Source: an uncultured Flavobacteriaceae bacterium
Lineage (GTDB): Bacteria > Bacteroidota > Bacteroidia > Flavobacteriales > Flavobacteriaceae
Direction: 5' to 3'
DNA: 38,906 bases
Assembly (NCBI GenBank): GCA_905381055.1
Contig: CAJPUR010000008.1
Location: forward strand, 1-38,906
The translations under genes and the position numbers were made by a program. The notes under the pieces were generated by a model, which worked only from the letters and a program-made list of their open reading frames with translations, searched no databases and was not told the origin of the DNA. Below are positions 29,666 to 38,894 of this stretch, piece by piece (the stretch's first letter is position 1; each line of letters starts with the position of its first letter).

Positions 29666-30925
29666 TCAATCATCAATGTTTATTCTGTATTGAAGATTTC
29701 CATTTAAAACTGTTGCGATTATTTGAGTTTTAGAAATCAAATCTGTATTTATTTCCATAATATCCCTGGAGAGAATAACAAAATCAGCAAATTTACCTAC
29801 AGAAATTGATCCTTTTTTTGATTCTTCAAAATTAGCAAATGCTCCCCAATATGTAATGCCTTTTAATGCTTCTGATCTGGATAAGGAATTTTTTATTTGA
29901 AAATTAGAACTTCCCTCTAAAACACTATTTATTTTTGGTGATAAAGCTGAATGAAATGTTACCAATGGTTTAATTTCATTATTGGGATAATCACTCCCTA
30001 AAATAAGCTTACCAGTCCAATCAATTAAATCTATGTTTACAGCGTTTTCATTTTTTGCATTTTTAAATTGAATTGATGGGATGAATTTACTATTTAATAG
30101 CTCAAAATCTAATTTGTTAATTTTAATTGCATTTTCTATTCTCCATCTCGGATCTGAAATACCGTTTAAAGCCTTTTTGTATGAATTTATTATTACCGAA
30201 TTAGATAAATTATTATCGGCATCAGTACTAATCTGAAAGCCTGTATTGGCTAAGCGAAAACATATTTTTTCAAAATCTTCTTCTGAAAAAACAAAGTTTT
30301 TAATATTATTTTTTTCATGAATAACTTTCTTTTGAATTGAATTAAATTTGGAGTCTGAGGAAGCATCTAAAATAAACTTAAATGAACGAATAGTTATTTT
30401 TTCAGTTTCAAAAGGTCCTTTTTCAAGAAAATATTCAAAATTTTCAGGAGAAAAATTTATGATTCCATTAACTCTAATTGATAATTCATCTGCTTTTTGT
30501 AAGCTATCTATTAGCTGAATGTCATCAAGATTTAAACCCACCTCACTTATGGTTGTAATTCCGTTTTCAAAAAGTAGTTTTTGAGCTTTTTTTAAAGCAT
30601 TAGCCTTTTCATTAACGGATGGAGTTAGATTATTTGCATAAATAAAATGATTTAAAACATGAGTATGAGAATCAATAAAACCAGGAAAAATGAACATACC
30701 TTTTGCATCAAGGGTACTTTTAGATTTATACTTTGAAACTAATTCATCATCTCCAATATCAATGAATTTACCATCTTTCACAGCAAAAGCACTTACCTTT
30801 TCAAATTTTGGATTTACAGTATAAATCTTTGCATTGAAAACAATTAAGTCAATATTGTTTGATGAACATGATATTAAAATAAATGAAAAAAATATTTTAA
30901 TAAATTTTTTAATTTTATTTAACAT
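29666..30925 (-). CDS. Amidohydrolase-like lipoprotein, YtcJ-type, shortened and with altered metal site
   Basis: A 419-residue lipoprotein: lipobox LISC with Cys20. It has the amidohydrolase start (VFNAKIYTV, then FPGFIDSHTHV with His87 and His89), Lys183 in RSFKFILDASSD, GSDYPN with Asp312, and the C-terminal GSISVGKFADFVILSRD. YtcJ-like enzymes usually have about 540 residues. Here only about 20 residues separate HTHVL from the helix KANALKKAQKLL, where about 120 are expected. The family motif HAIGDxA is replaced by TDADNNL (234-240) and RIEHA by RIENA (262-266, Asn265 for His). It may be a pseudoenzyme or have a remodelled site. It is the third gene of a minus-strand operon, 31 bases after the barrel gene. 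Confidence 0.78.
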   Translation of the reverse strand: MLNKIKKFIKIFFSFILISCSSNNIDLIVFNAKIYTVNPKFEKVSAFAVKDGKFIDIGDDELVSKYKSKSTLDAKGMFIFPGFIDSHTHVLNHFIYANNLTPSVNEKANALKKAQKLLFENGITTISEVGLNLDDIQLIDSLQKADELSIRVNGIINFSPENFEYFLEKGPFETEKITIRSFKFILDASSDSKFNSIQKKVIHEKNNIKNFVFSEEDFEKICFRLANTGFQISTDADNNLSNSVIINSYKKALNGISDPRWRIENAIKINKLDFELLNSKFIPSIQFKNAKNENAVNIDLIDWTGKLILGSDYPNNEIKPLVTFHSALSPKINSVLEGSSNFQIKNSLSRSEALKGITYWGAFANFEESKKGSISVGKFADFVILSRDIMEINTDLISKTQIIATVLNGNLQYRINIDD

Positions 30926-30956
30926 GACTGATTTAAAAATATGCTAATTTAAAATT

Positions 30957-32714
30957 TTAATAATTGAAATTAAAATTATACAAAATTCCTAATAAAAATT
31001 GAAAACCATAGGATTTGTAATTTGCCCATTCATACGATTTTTGATTAAAAATATTTTCTCCTTTTACAAAAATATTCCATCTTTCATTAACAACTTGAGT
31101 AATTCTAAAATCAGAATAAATATATGGTTTTAATTCTTCTTCTAAAATTGAAGCGTCTTCAGGGAGTTGAAGTAAAAACTGATCTCTATATGAATTAAAT
31201 CTTTTACCAAGGTAATTCATATTCCACTGGGCATGTAACTTTTTTAAAACTCTTATATTTCCTGAAAAATTTATATTTAACTTCGGTAAATTCCAAGGTC
31301 TAGATATTTCTTTAGTCTTCAGATCCCTGTAAATTAAATTAAAATCTATATAATCACTACTTCTAAAAACTGCTTTTAACCCTATATCAAAACCATAAAC
31401 TTCAAGTTCATCATATATAACCTCAAATGAATTTCCAAATCTATATGGGGTGAAATCAAAATTAAAGGTATCATATCCAAAATTTCTGAAAAAAGGATTT
31501 GCTTTACTTTTCTTATAAAAAGTATTTAAATCTAATTTAATGGTTTTTGAAAGTATAAAAAGATTTCCAAATATCAAATTAAGAGGAACAATATTAGGCT
31601 CAAAAACAATTCCGGGTGAAGTAAATGGATTATTATGAGTAAATTTTCTATAATTATTCAAATCTAAATTACCTTTAATTTTAGCATAAGGGTTAAAAAG
31701 CCTATTTGATGAGAAATAAGCTACATCAGCATTTGGGAAAATAAAAAACTTATTTTCTTCAAATCCATCAATCAAACCGTGTGATGCAACCATACCTAGC
31801 TTCAATTTTAACTTGTTATTTAGAGAGACAATATTAAATTTGACACTTGATTTACCAGAAAAATACTCTGAAGGTAAATTAGAATAGTAATCACTGGAAA
31901 ACTGATTCGAAAAATAATTGATTGATGGTGAAATATCTAATTTCAATCCTAATAAGGAAAATTTAAAAATTGACTTTAGATCAACTTCTAACTCACTGGA
32001 TTCTTGATTATCAGAAGTAAAAAAAATATTAAAGTCAACTTCATTTAAAAAGCTACTAAACCAATTCCAATTAGATCCAATTGAAAGATACCCCAAATTC
32101 TGTTTAGTGTCGGTTTTTTCAATTATTAAAGGATCAGAAATTATTGATCTTATTCCATGAAAATTTTGTTTGTATTGATGAAAATTAATTTGTGATGAAG
32201 ACCAAACTGAATTAGTCTTGTAACCATGTGAAATATTAAATACTGAACTACTTTTAGTGCTGTCAAAAACAGTTATTGGATTTTTTTTCAAAATACCATC
32301 AAAATTAATTATCCAATCAATTGAATTTAATCTGTCAAGTTTTACTCCAGATGAATAATCTATAAGTAAGTGATTAAAATTACCAAAACCAATATTTAAT
32401 AGTGAATTGAATTTTTCAGGTTTTTTAGAAAATTTTAAAACTAATGGTTCACCTTTATTTGGTATAAAAGTTGAAAGAACAGGAACTGGAATAACATTAT
32501 AATTATTTTTACTTTTTCCAATTAAAAGAGAATCCAATAAGTTAATGGACTCTGGCACTTTAAATGCCTCTAACAAACTTGGATTATATGATTTTATTAT
32601 TGTAACCTGTTGAATAGGGACTTTATTTTCATTCTTAACTTCTTGAGATAAAATAAAATTAAAACTCAAAATCGTCACAAAAAAAAATATATCTGAATTA
32701 AATCTCATCTTCAT
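30957..32714 (-). CDS. Outer-membrane beta-barrel, TonB-receptor-like without plug
   Basis: A 585-residue protein from ATG 32714 with a signal peptide ending FILSQ. An in-frame TTG at 32753 would extend 13 residues into the preceding gene, and an ATG at 32708 is also possible. After a short N-terminal stretch, VTIIKSYNPSLLEAFKVPE, the rest is a beta-barrel pattern ending in GFQFLLGILYNFNFNY, a typical aromatic last strand. It contains the receptor-like segment NIFVKGENIFNQKSYEW. I see no complete plug domain or TonB box. It overlaps the 3' end of the TPR gene by 17 bases, indicating coupled translation. It may be an assembly or protein-binding partner of that TPR protein; no ligand is proposed. 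Confidence 0.8.
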   Translation of the reverse strand: MKMRFNSDIFFFVTILSFNFILSQEVKNENKVPIQQVTIIKSYNPSLLEAFKVPESINLLDSLLIGKSKNNYNVIPVPVLSTFIPNKGEPLVLKFSKKPEKFNSLLNIGFGNFNHLLIDYSSGVKLDRLNSIDWIINFDGILKKNPITVFDSTKSSSVFNISHGYKTNSVWSSSQINFHQYKQNFHGIRSIISDPLIIEKTDTKQNLGYLSIGSNWNWFSSFLNEVDFNIFFTSDNQESSELEVDLKSIFKFSLLGLKLDISPSINYFSNQFSSDYYSNLPSEYFSGKSSVKFNIVSLNNKLKLKLGMVASHGLIDGFEENKFFIFPNADVAYFSSNRLFNPYAKIKGNLDLNNYRKFTHNNPFTSPGIVFEPNIVPLNLIFGNLFILSKTIKLDLNTFYKKSKANPFFRNFGYDTFNFDFTPYRFGNSFEVIYDELEVYGFDIGLKAVFRSSDYIDFNLIYRDLKTKEISRPWNLPKLNINFSGNIRVLKKLHAQWNMNYLGKRFNSYRDQFLLQLPEDASILEEELKPYIYSDFRITQVVNERWNIFVKGENIFNQKSYEWANYKSYGFQFLLGILYNFNFNY

Positions 32715-35700
32715 TTTTTTTGTTATCAATTGATGAGTTATAATTAATTTCAATATTTTTTATTTTCTCCAATTCTTTTTTTGCTTGAGATACTATATCT
32801 GGGAATTGATTAAAATTAGAGATAATAGTTTCCAAAATAAAAGTGGCTTGGAAAGAATCATTTAAACTATAAAAATTTTTAGACATAAGTAATAAACTTT
32901 TTGCAGACCAAATCGGAAAACCTGAATAGTTTTCAGATATATTTTGTATTACTAAATTAGACTCTTCAAATTGTTTATTATAATGCTTTTGATATGCATC
33001 AAAAAAAAATGCCTCTAAAGCAAATTCCCTGTTAGGAGATTTTTCAAGTTTTTTAAAAATAATAATTGCATTAGTTAAATCATTTAAATTCTTGTAAGAT
33101 TTTGCTAATATATAAAGAGCGTCCCATTTAATCCTTTCCTCTAAAAAATCAATATCAATAGCTTTTTTAGAATATTGCTTGGCTAATTCAAATTTATTTT
33201 GATAAAAATAAATTTTCATTAAATTAAAAATAGCAAAATTTTTATTTTCATCGAATTGAGCAATTAATTCTAATTCGTTCAAATAGCTTATTGCTTCATA
33301 CCTTTTATCAAGATTAATCAATGCTTTTGATATCCTAACTAATGATTTCTCTGTAAATTCGTTTACAGAAAAACCTATCAAATTTTTATAAAACTTTAAA
33401 CATTTATCCCATTCAGAATCTTTAAAGTAGATTTCTCCCATTAAAAAATTTACATTTAAACTATTTGGACCATTTGGGTACTTTTCCAAATAAGAATTAA
33501 AAATTTTTATTGAAGCTTTATCTTTGTCTTGATTAAATAATTTTTCACCTGAAGTAAATAATGCTTGCTCTAATTCATCTTGACTTACATAATTAACTTT
33601 ATTTTCCATAAGCCATTTTTCAAATTCATCAACCTTCACTAAATCAATTGCAATCTCCTTAGACTTTATCAAAGCTTGACGAGATAATGATTCATTTGGA
33701 TAAGCAATGACTAATCTTTTCAATATTTCAAATGACTGTAATAACAATTCATCATTATATAAAATTAATGCTTTATTTAAAAGAGCTTTAGATCTGTATG
33801 GGCTTGAGTCATAATATTTTATAATTTGATCATAACTTTCTAAAGCTTTTTCAATATTATTTTCTTTTGAGTAAGTCAATGCTAATTCAAATAGTGAATC
33901 ATCTATTAAATTACTTCCTTCAAAATTATTAATAAGGTTTTCTAAAGATTCAATTTTTTTTTCAGATCTATCTACAAATCCATAACTTTTTGCAGTCTGA
34001 TATAAAGCATAATCAGACTTTTCGTTTGAATTTGAAATAATTTTTAAATAATTATCCATCGCTGGCCAGTATGCCTTTAATGCAAAATAACTATCAGCAA
34101 GTCTCAAAATTGCATCATAAAGAAAATCACTATTTGCATTTATTTTTTTTAAAAAAAAATCAAAAAAAACAATTGCTTTATCGTAATCTTTTTTCTTAAA
34201 ATAACAATAAGCTAAATTATAATCAAGATTTTGAAAGTTCCTAATTTTTTTAGATTCTGGATGGGACTTAAATTGATTAAAAATATTAATTGCATAATCA
34301 TAATTATTTAACTCGAATAAAGCCTGAGCTTTCCAATATAAACAAGTTACATAAATAGTTTGGTTTAATTTAAACTCCAATGATTTATTAAAATAATCTA
34401 TTGACTCATTATAATCACCTAATCTAAATAAATCAACTGCTTTCATATAGTTGACTTTTTGTAAAGGATCTTTATAAATATTCTTATTTTCTTTATCTAA
34501 AATTTTTAATGCGGCGTCATGATCATTATTTAAAACATAAGAATGAATCAATAGTTTTTTAATTTCGTCAATTGATTCATTATTTGGATACTTCTCAATA
34601 AATTTCTTTAAAATATGACTTAAATCCTCATAAGGATTCCCAATCTCATAGCTCAATTTCACATAATTCAAATTAGCATCCTCTTCAATAACAGAGTTGT
34701 ATTTTAAAGACATTGCAATTTTAAAAGCATTTAATGCTGATGACTTTAAATTCATTTTCAAATAACAATCACCTAAATAATAGTATGCATTTTGCGCTAA
34801 TTCATTATTACCTGAAATAATTTTATTAAATTGGCTTATTGCTTCTTGATATTTATTTAGTTTATAGTAGGTATAACCTAACTGATAAAAATCAGTATGA
34901 CTCCATTTCCCATTTTTACCTTTGTAATCTTTTAAATAAATTAAAGCTTTCGGATAATCGTTAAGATTAAAATAACTTTCACCAATAATTTTTGATAAAG
35001 CTGAAAGCTCTTTTGCAGATACACTTTTTAAATTAGCTTCACCTATTTTAATTGCATCATCAAAACGACCTAATTTAAAATTCATGTCTGCCTGGAAGTA
35101 ACCAATTTTATATTTACTTTCAAGTTCATTTAAAGAACTAAAACTTTGATTTGCGGCTTTATAGTCGTCTAATTGATATGAAATATAACCTAAATAATAA
35201 TTTGAATCGTATTGATATCTTGGAACATCTTTGACTTTCTCAAAAAATTGTTTTGATGATTTATATTGTTTTGTAGCAAATAAAGTATAACCCTTATTAA
35301 AAAAATATTCATTCCTTCTATAAAAATCAATATCTGAGGTTTTAAGTTTTTTATACCATTTTAATGCATAAGAATAATCACCTTTATAAAAAAAGAAATT
35401 GGCTAAATCAAGATAAAAGTTGTTTTCTATATTTTTTGTAGGATATTTGTCAACAAAATCTAATAATTTTTTTTCAGAGCCTGGATCATTTAATCTTAAT
35501 GATGAAGAAATTTTATTATACTCAAGGAAATAATCTAAATTCTTGAGGTTTGGAAAAAAATCACCAATACCAAAATATCTTAACGATGACTGATATGATT
35601 CAGATAAAAATAGGTAATTTCCAATATCAACAGGTTTTTTATCCCACCTATTTTGACTAAACAATGAAAAACAGATAAATAAGCAAAAAAGGTAAAAAAA

Positions 35701-35727
35701 ATTAAAAAACTTGAATGTTAATTGCAT
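32698..35727 (-). CDS. Large periplasmic TPR repeat protein
   Basis: A 1009-residue protein with an N-terminal signal (MQLTFKFFNFFYLFCLFICFSLFSQ), then tetratricopeptide repeats over most of its length. Repeat marks such as YYLGDCYLKMNLKSSALNAFKIAM and ALLNKALILYNDELLLQSFEILKRLV recur about every 34-40 residues. Such repeats form a superhelix for protein binding. It is the first gene of the envelope operon, overlaps the barrel gene, and is divergent from the ftsE-like gene. TPR proteins paired with barrel proteins are common in flavobacteria. The likely role is a periplasmic scaffold for its barrel partner, which is inference. Confidence 0.88.
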   Translation of the reverse strand: MQLTFKFFNFFYLFCLFICFSLFSQNRWDKKPVDIGNYLFLSESYQSSLRYFGIGDFFPNLKNLDYFLEYNKISSSLRLNDPGSEKKLLDFVDKYPTKNIENNFYLDLANFFFYKGDYSYALKWYKKLKTSDIDFYRRNEYFFNKGYTLFATKQYKSSKQFFEKVKDVPRYQYDSNYYLGYISYQLDDYKAANQSFSSLNELESKYKIGYFQADMNFKLGRFDDAIKIGEANLKSVSAKELSALSKIIGESYFNLNDYPKALIYLKDYKGKNGKWSHTDFYQLGYTYYKLNKYQEAISQFNKIISGNNELAQNAYYYLGDCYLKMNLKSSALNAFKIAMSLKYNSVIEEDANLNYVKLSYEIGNPYEDLSHILKKFIEKYPNNESIDEIKKLLIHSYVLNNDHDAALKILDKENKNIYKDPLQKVNYMKAVDLFRLGDYNESIDYFNKSLEFKLNQTIYVTCLYWKAQALFELNNYDYAINIFNQFKSHPESKKIRNFQNLDYNLAYCYFKKKDYDKAIVFFDFFLKKINANSDFLYDAILRLADSYFALKAYWPAMDNYLKIISNSNEKSDYALYQTAKSYGFVDRSEKKIESLENLINNFEGSNLIDDSLFELALTYSKENNIEKALESYDQIIKYYDSSPYRSKALLNKALILYNDELLLQSFEILKRLVIAYPNESLSRQALIKSKEIAIDLVKVDEFEKWLMENKVNYVSQDELEQALFTSGEKLFNQDKDKASIKIFNSYLEKYPNGPNSLNVNFLMGEIYFKDSEWDKCLKFYKNLIGFSVNEFTEKSLVRISKALINLDKRYEAISYLNELELIAQFDENKNFAIFNLMKIYFYQNKFELAKQYSKKAIDIDFLEERIKWDALYILAKSYKNLNDLTNAIIIFKKLEKSPNREFALEAFFFDAYQKHYNKQFEESNLVIQNISENYSGFPIWSAKSLLLMSKNFYSLNDSFQATFILETIISNFNQFPDIVSQAKKELEKIKNIEINYNSSIDNKKNEDEI

Positions 35728-35766
35728 ATATAAATTTATAATAATATTGAATGCATTATTAAAATT

Positions 35767-35774
35767 TAAATTTG
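35767..35774 (+). promoter_or_regulatory. Putative promoter -7 element (TAAATTTG) for the ftsE-like gene
   Basis: TAAATTTG fits TAnnTTTG and would give a leader of about 85 bases before the TTG start at 35865. No clear element was found for the divergent TPR operon in 35728-35864. Confidence 0.35.
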
Positions 35775-35864
35775 TAATTCTTTATATTTTATCAACAAAA
35801 TTCTTTTTACAACTCTAATTTTTATAATTTATACAAAAAAAAATCTTTAAAAATTAAAATAATT

Positions 35865-36539
35865 TTGTCTGTACTTAACCTTAATAAAGTATCAATTTTT
35901 CAAAATGGAGAACTCATTTTATCTGATGTATCCATAAATGTAAAAAAGGGTGATTTCGTTTTTTTAATTGGAAGAACTGGAAGTGGTAAAAGTAGTTTGA
36001 TTAAAACAATTTATGGAGATATCCCCTTAAAAAAAGGAATTGGTGAAGTAGTCTCATTTTCACTAAACAATTTAAAGGAACATCAAACTCCTTTTTTAAG
36101 GAGAAAAATTGGAATAGTTTTTCAAGATTTTAAGTTACTTTCAGATAGAACAATATTTGAAAATTTAAATTTTGTTTTAAAAGCAACTGGATGGAAAGGC
36201 AAAACTCCAATTAAAAAAAGAATCAACGAAGTTCTTTACTTAGTTGGTTTAAATAATGTTTTGGAAAAATTTTCAAACGAACTTTCTGGAGGAGAACAAC
36301 AAAGAGTTGCTATTGCTAGATCTCTTTTAAATAATCCGGACATAATAATTGCTGATGAACCGACTGGTAACCTTGATCCACAAACTAGCCTTGAAATTAT
36401 GGAATTATTTCAAACTTTAAACAAAAATGGAATGACTATTTTAATGGCAACTCATGATTATAATATGATTGTTAAATTCCCTTCAAAAGTCTTAAAATGT
36501 GAAAATGGAGAGGTTTTCGAAGTTGTTCAAAAAAATTAA
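35865..36539 (+). CDS. ftsE: ABC transporter ATP-binding protein, FtsE-like, TTG start
   Basis: A 224-residue ABC ATPase. Walker A GRTGSGKSS starts at residue 36, the Q-loop is Gln87 in VFQDFKLL, the signature LSGGEQQR spans 140-147, Walker B is IIIADEP (160-166), and the H-loop is His197. VFQDFKLLSDRTIFEN is characteristic of FtsE and related LolD/MacB-type ATPases. No ATG lies in frame near the conserved start MSVLNLNKVSIFQNGE, so the TTG at 35865 is the start by position. No ftsX is adjacent, so the membrane partner is elsewhere. The stop TAA overlaps that of the convergent typA by four bases. Confidence 0.85.
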   Translation: MSVLNLNKVSIFQNGELILSDVSINVKKGDFVFLIGRTGSGKSSLIKTIYGDIPLKKGIGEVVSFSLNNLKEHQTPFLRRKIGIVFQDFKLLSDRTIFENLNFVLKATGWKGKTPIKKRINEVLYLVGLNNVLEKFSNELSGGEQQRVAIARSLLNNPDIIIADEPTGNLDPQTSLEIMELFQTLNKNGMTILMATHDYNMIVKFPSKVLKCENGEVFEVVQKN

Positions 36540-38332
36540 ACACTATTTCTTTTTCTTTCATGTTCATTCAAAAACACCTTTCGTAATCTAATTTTTTTTG
36601 GTGTAACTTCAACATACTCATCTGACTGAATATATTCGAGTGCTTCTTCAAGTGAAAATTTTAAAGGTGGAGCTAATTTGACTTTTTCATCTGATCCTGA
36701 CGCCCTAACATTTGAAAGTTTTTTTGTTTTAGTAATATTGATTATTAGATCATCAGATCTAGAATTCTCTCCAATTACTTGTCCTGAATATACCTCTTCG
36801 TTAGAATTTATAAAAAAAACTCCTCTATCTTTTAATTTATCAAGTGAATATGGAATAGCAATTCCTTTTTCCATAGAAATCAAAGAACCATTAATCCTAG
36901 AAGGTATTTCCCCTTTTAACGGTTCAAATTGTTTAAATCTGTGATTAATTAAAGCTTCACCTGCTGTTGCTGTTAAAAGTTGATTTCTTAATCCAATTAT
37001 ACCACGGGAAGGGATAATAAAATCACAAATCATTCTTTTACCTTTGGGAACCATGTTCACAAGTTCCCCTTTTCGATTAGAAACAATCTCTATTGCTTTA
37101 CCAGAAATTTCCTCAGGAAGATCAATTGTTAATTCCTCAACGGGTTCATTTTTTTTACCATTAATTTCTTTAATTATTACCTGCGGTTGTCCAATTTGAA
37201 GCTCATATCCCTCTCTTCTCATTGTTTCAATTAAAATTGAAAGATGAAGAACTCCCCTACCGAAAACCATAAATTTCTCGGGTGAATCAGTATATTCTAA
37301 TCTCATTGCCAAATTTTTCTCTAATTCTCTTTCTAATCTTTCTTTTAGATGTCGGGAAGTAATAAATTTTCCCTCTTTACCGAAAAAAGGGGAGTTGTTT
37401 ATAGTAAAAAGCATACTCATAGTTGGTTCATCTATTTTTATTGATGGAAGAGATTCTGGAAATTCAAAATCAGCAATAGTATCGCCTATTTCAAAATCTT
37501 CTAATCCAATTAATGCACAAATATCTCCTTGAATAACTGAATCTACTTTTTTTCTTGATAATCCATCAAATACATTAATCTCTTTTATTTTAGAATGAGA
37601 AATTTTTCCATTTCTATCAACCAAACTGACATTCATATTTGAATGTAGTTCCCCTCTTTGTAATCTTCCAATTGCAATTCTTCCAGTAAATGGAGAAAAA
37701 TCTAATGATGTGATTAATAGTTGTAAATTTCCATTAATTATTTTTGGACTTGGGATTTCTTTAATAACCATATCAAGTAATGGTTCTATATTATCAGTTT
37801 TTGTTTTCCAATTTAAACTCATCCAATTATTCTTAGCGGAACCATATATTGTAGGAAAATCAAGCTGCCATTCTTCAGCGTCTAATTCATACATTAAATC
37901 AAATACAGCTTCTTGAACCTCATCTGGCTTACAATTTTCTTTGTCAACCTTGTTTATTACAACGATGGGTTTTAATTTTAAATTCAATGCCTTCTGAAGT
38001 ACAAAACGAGTCTGAGGCATGGGGCCTTCAAAAGCGTCAACCAATAGCAAAACCCCATCAGCCATATTCAAAACTCTTTCAACCTCTCCACCAAAATCGG
38101 CATGCCCAGGGGTATCAATTATATTTATTTTAGTCCCTTTATATTCAACTGAAATATTTTTAGATAGAATTGTAATACCTCTTTCTTTCTCCAAATCATT
38201 GTTATCTAATATTAAATCACCAACATTTTTATTAACTCTAAATAATTCACAGTGGAACATTATTTTATCAACTAGAGTTGTTTTACCATGATCAACATGA
38301 GCAATAATTGCGATATTTTTAATTTGCGACAT
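36536..38332 (-). CDS. typA: Translational GTPase TypA/BipA
   Basis: A 598-residue ribosome-binding GTPase. Visible motifs are G1 AHVDHGKT (11-18), G2 RGITI (51-55), G3 DTPGHADFGGE (73-83), G4 NKVD (127-130), then elongation-factor-like domains and the BipA-specific C-terminus with GRGVLHLSILIETMRREGYE. It assists ribosome assembly and stress adaptation in other bacteria. It is transcribed toward ftsE and divergently from ssrA. A TATATTTG lies just upstream. Confidence 0.97.
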   Translation of the reverse strand: MSQIKNIAIIAHVDHGKTTLVDKIMFHCELFRVNKNVGDLILDNNDLEKERGITILSKNISVEYKGTKINIIDTPGHADFGGEVERVLNMADGVLLLVDAFEGPMPQTRFVLQKALNLKLKPIVVINKVDKENCKPDEVQEAVFDLMYELDAEEWQLDFPTIYGSAKNNWMSLNWKTKTDNIEPLLDMVIKEIPSPKIINGNLQLLITSLDFSPFTGRIAIGRLQRGELHSNMNVSLVDRNGKISHSKIKEINVFDGLSRKKVDSVIQGDICALIGLEDFEIGDTIADFEFPESLPSIKIDEPTMSMLFTINNSPFFGKEGKFITSRHLKERLERELEKNLAMRLEYTDSPEKFMVFGRGVLHLSILIETMRREGYELQIGQPQVIIKEINGKKNEPVEELTIDLPEEISGKAIEIVSNRKGELVNMVPKGKRMICDFIIPSRGIIGLRNQLLTATAGEALINHRFKQFEPLKGEIPSRINGSLISMEKGIAIPYSLDKLKDRGVFFINSNEEVYSGQVIGENSRSDDLIINITKTKKLSNVRASGSDEKVKLAPPLKFSLEEALEYIQSDEYVEVTPKKIRLRKVFLNEHERKRNSV

Positions 38333-38347
38333 CTAAAAATTTGTGCG

Positions 38348-38355
38348 CAAATATA
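38348..38355 (-). promoter_or_regulatory. Putative promoter -7 element (TATATTTG) for typA
   Basis: The minus strand reads TATATTTG, fitting TAnnTTTG, 15 bases before the typA ATG. It predicts a very short leader of about 10 bases. Confidence 0.45.
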
Positions 38356-38419
38356 AAACATATATAACCATATTTAGTTTTAAACAGTTTGTATATTAAT
38401 TAAATAATTAAAAAAGATG

Positions 38420-38427
38420 TAATTTTG
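38420..38427 (+). promoter_or_regulatory. Putative promoter -7 element (TAATTTTG) for ssrA
   Basis: TAATTTTG fits TAnnTTTG, 27 bases before the mature tmRNA 5' end, consistent with a short precursor leader trimmed by RNase P. The nearest upstream TTTG (38388-38391) is 28 bases away, longer than the usual 19-21. Confidence 0.4.
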
Positions 38428-38454
38428 TACACTGTTTTTGTTCTTTGAAATTAT

Positions 38455-38849
38455 GGGGTCGACTGGTTTTGACAGCAGGACCAAAAAAATAATAAGCATG
38501 TCGAGCATTGATTCACAGCTCGTAAAAATTGGATTCAAACCTTAATTGGCGAAAATAACTACGCTCTAGCTGCATAAATAACTGAATTATAGTAAGTTAA
38601 TGCTTAATTCTGACTAGGTCAGAAAGCCGGATGTCTCATAATTGCCCTTGTTGACGGCATTTAATAACGAGGCACCATAAAAGTCAACATCGAAATTCGA
38701 GTTTGCCTATCGGATTTTTTAATTTAAGGTAATAAGAGAATTATAGATAGTTTTTAGTCAGTAATTCTTCGAAAATTAAATGGAAACTAAGCATGTAGAA
38801 AGTTGTTTTTTTGCTTGTTTGGACGAGGGTTCGATTCCCTCCGACTCCA
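38455..38849 (+). ncRNA. ssrA: Transfer-messenger RNA (tmRNA)
   Basis: The tRNA-like ends pair: 5' GGGGTCG with 3' CGACTCC (one G-U), discriminator A at 38849, and T arm GAGGGTTCGATTCCCTC. The 5' GGGGTCGACTGGTTTTGACA is a typical tmRNA start. The tag reading frame is 38548-38577: GGC GAA AAT AAC TAC GCT CTA GCT GCA TAA, giving GENNYALAA after the tRNA-borne Ala. CCA is not encoded. It rescues stalled ribosomes with SmpB. The length of 395 is usual for the group. Confidence 0.97.
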
Positions 38850-38851
38850 CT

Positions 38852-38894
38852 AAAATATTCCTAAAAATAAATTTATTTTTAGGAATATTTTTTT
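38852..38894 (+). terminator. Terminator of ssrA, 40-base perfect palindrome
   Basis: AAAATATTCCTAAAAATAAA (38852-38871) is directly followed by its exact reverse complement (38872-38891), then more T. It begins 2 bases after the mature tmRNA 3' end. The symmetry would also allow termination of transcripts coming from the other side. Confidence 0.8.

Noticed and set aside
32715-32753. TTG-started extension of the barrel protein
   Set aside because: It deepens the overlap with the TPR gene and precedes a normal signal peptide starting at the ATG.
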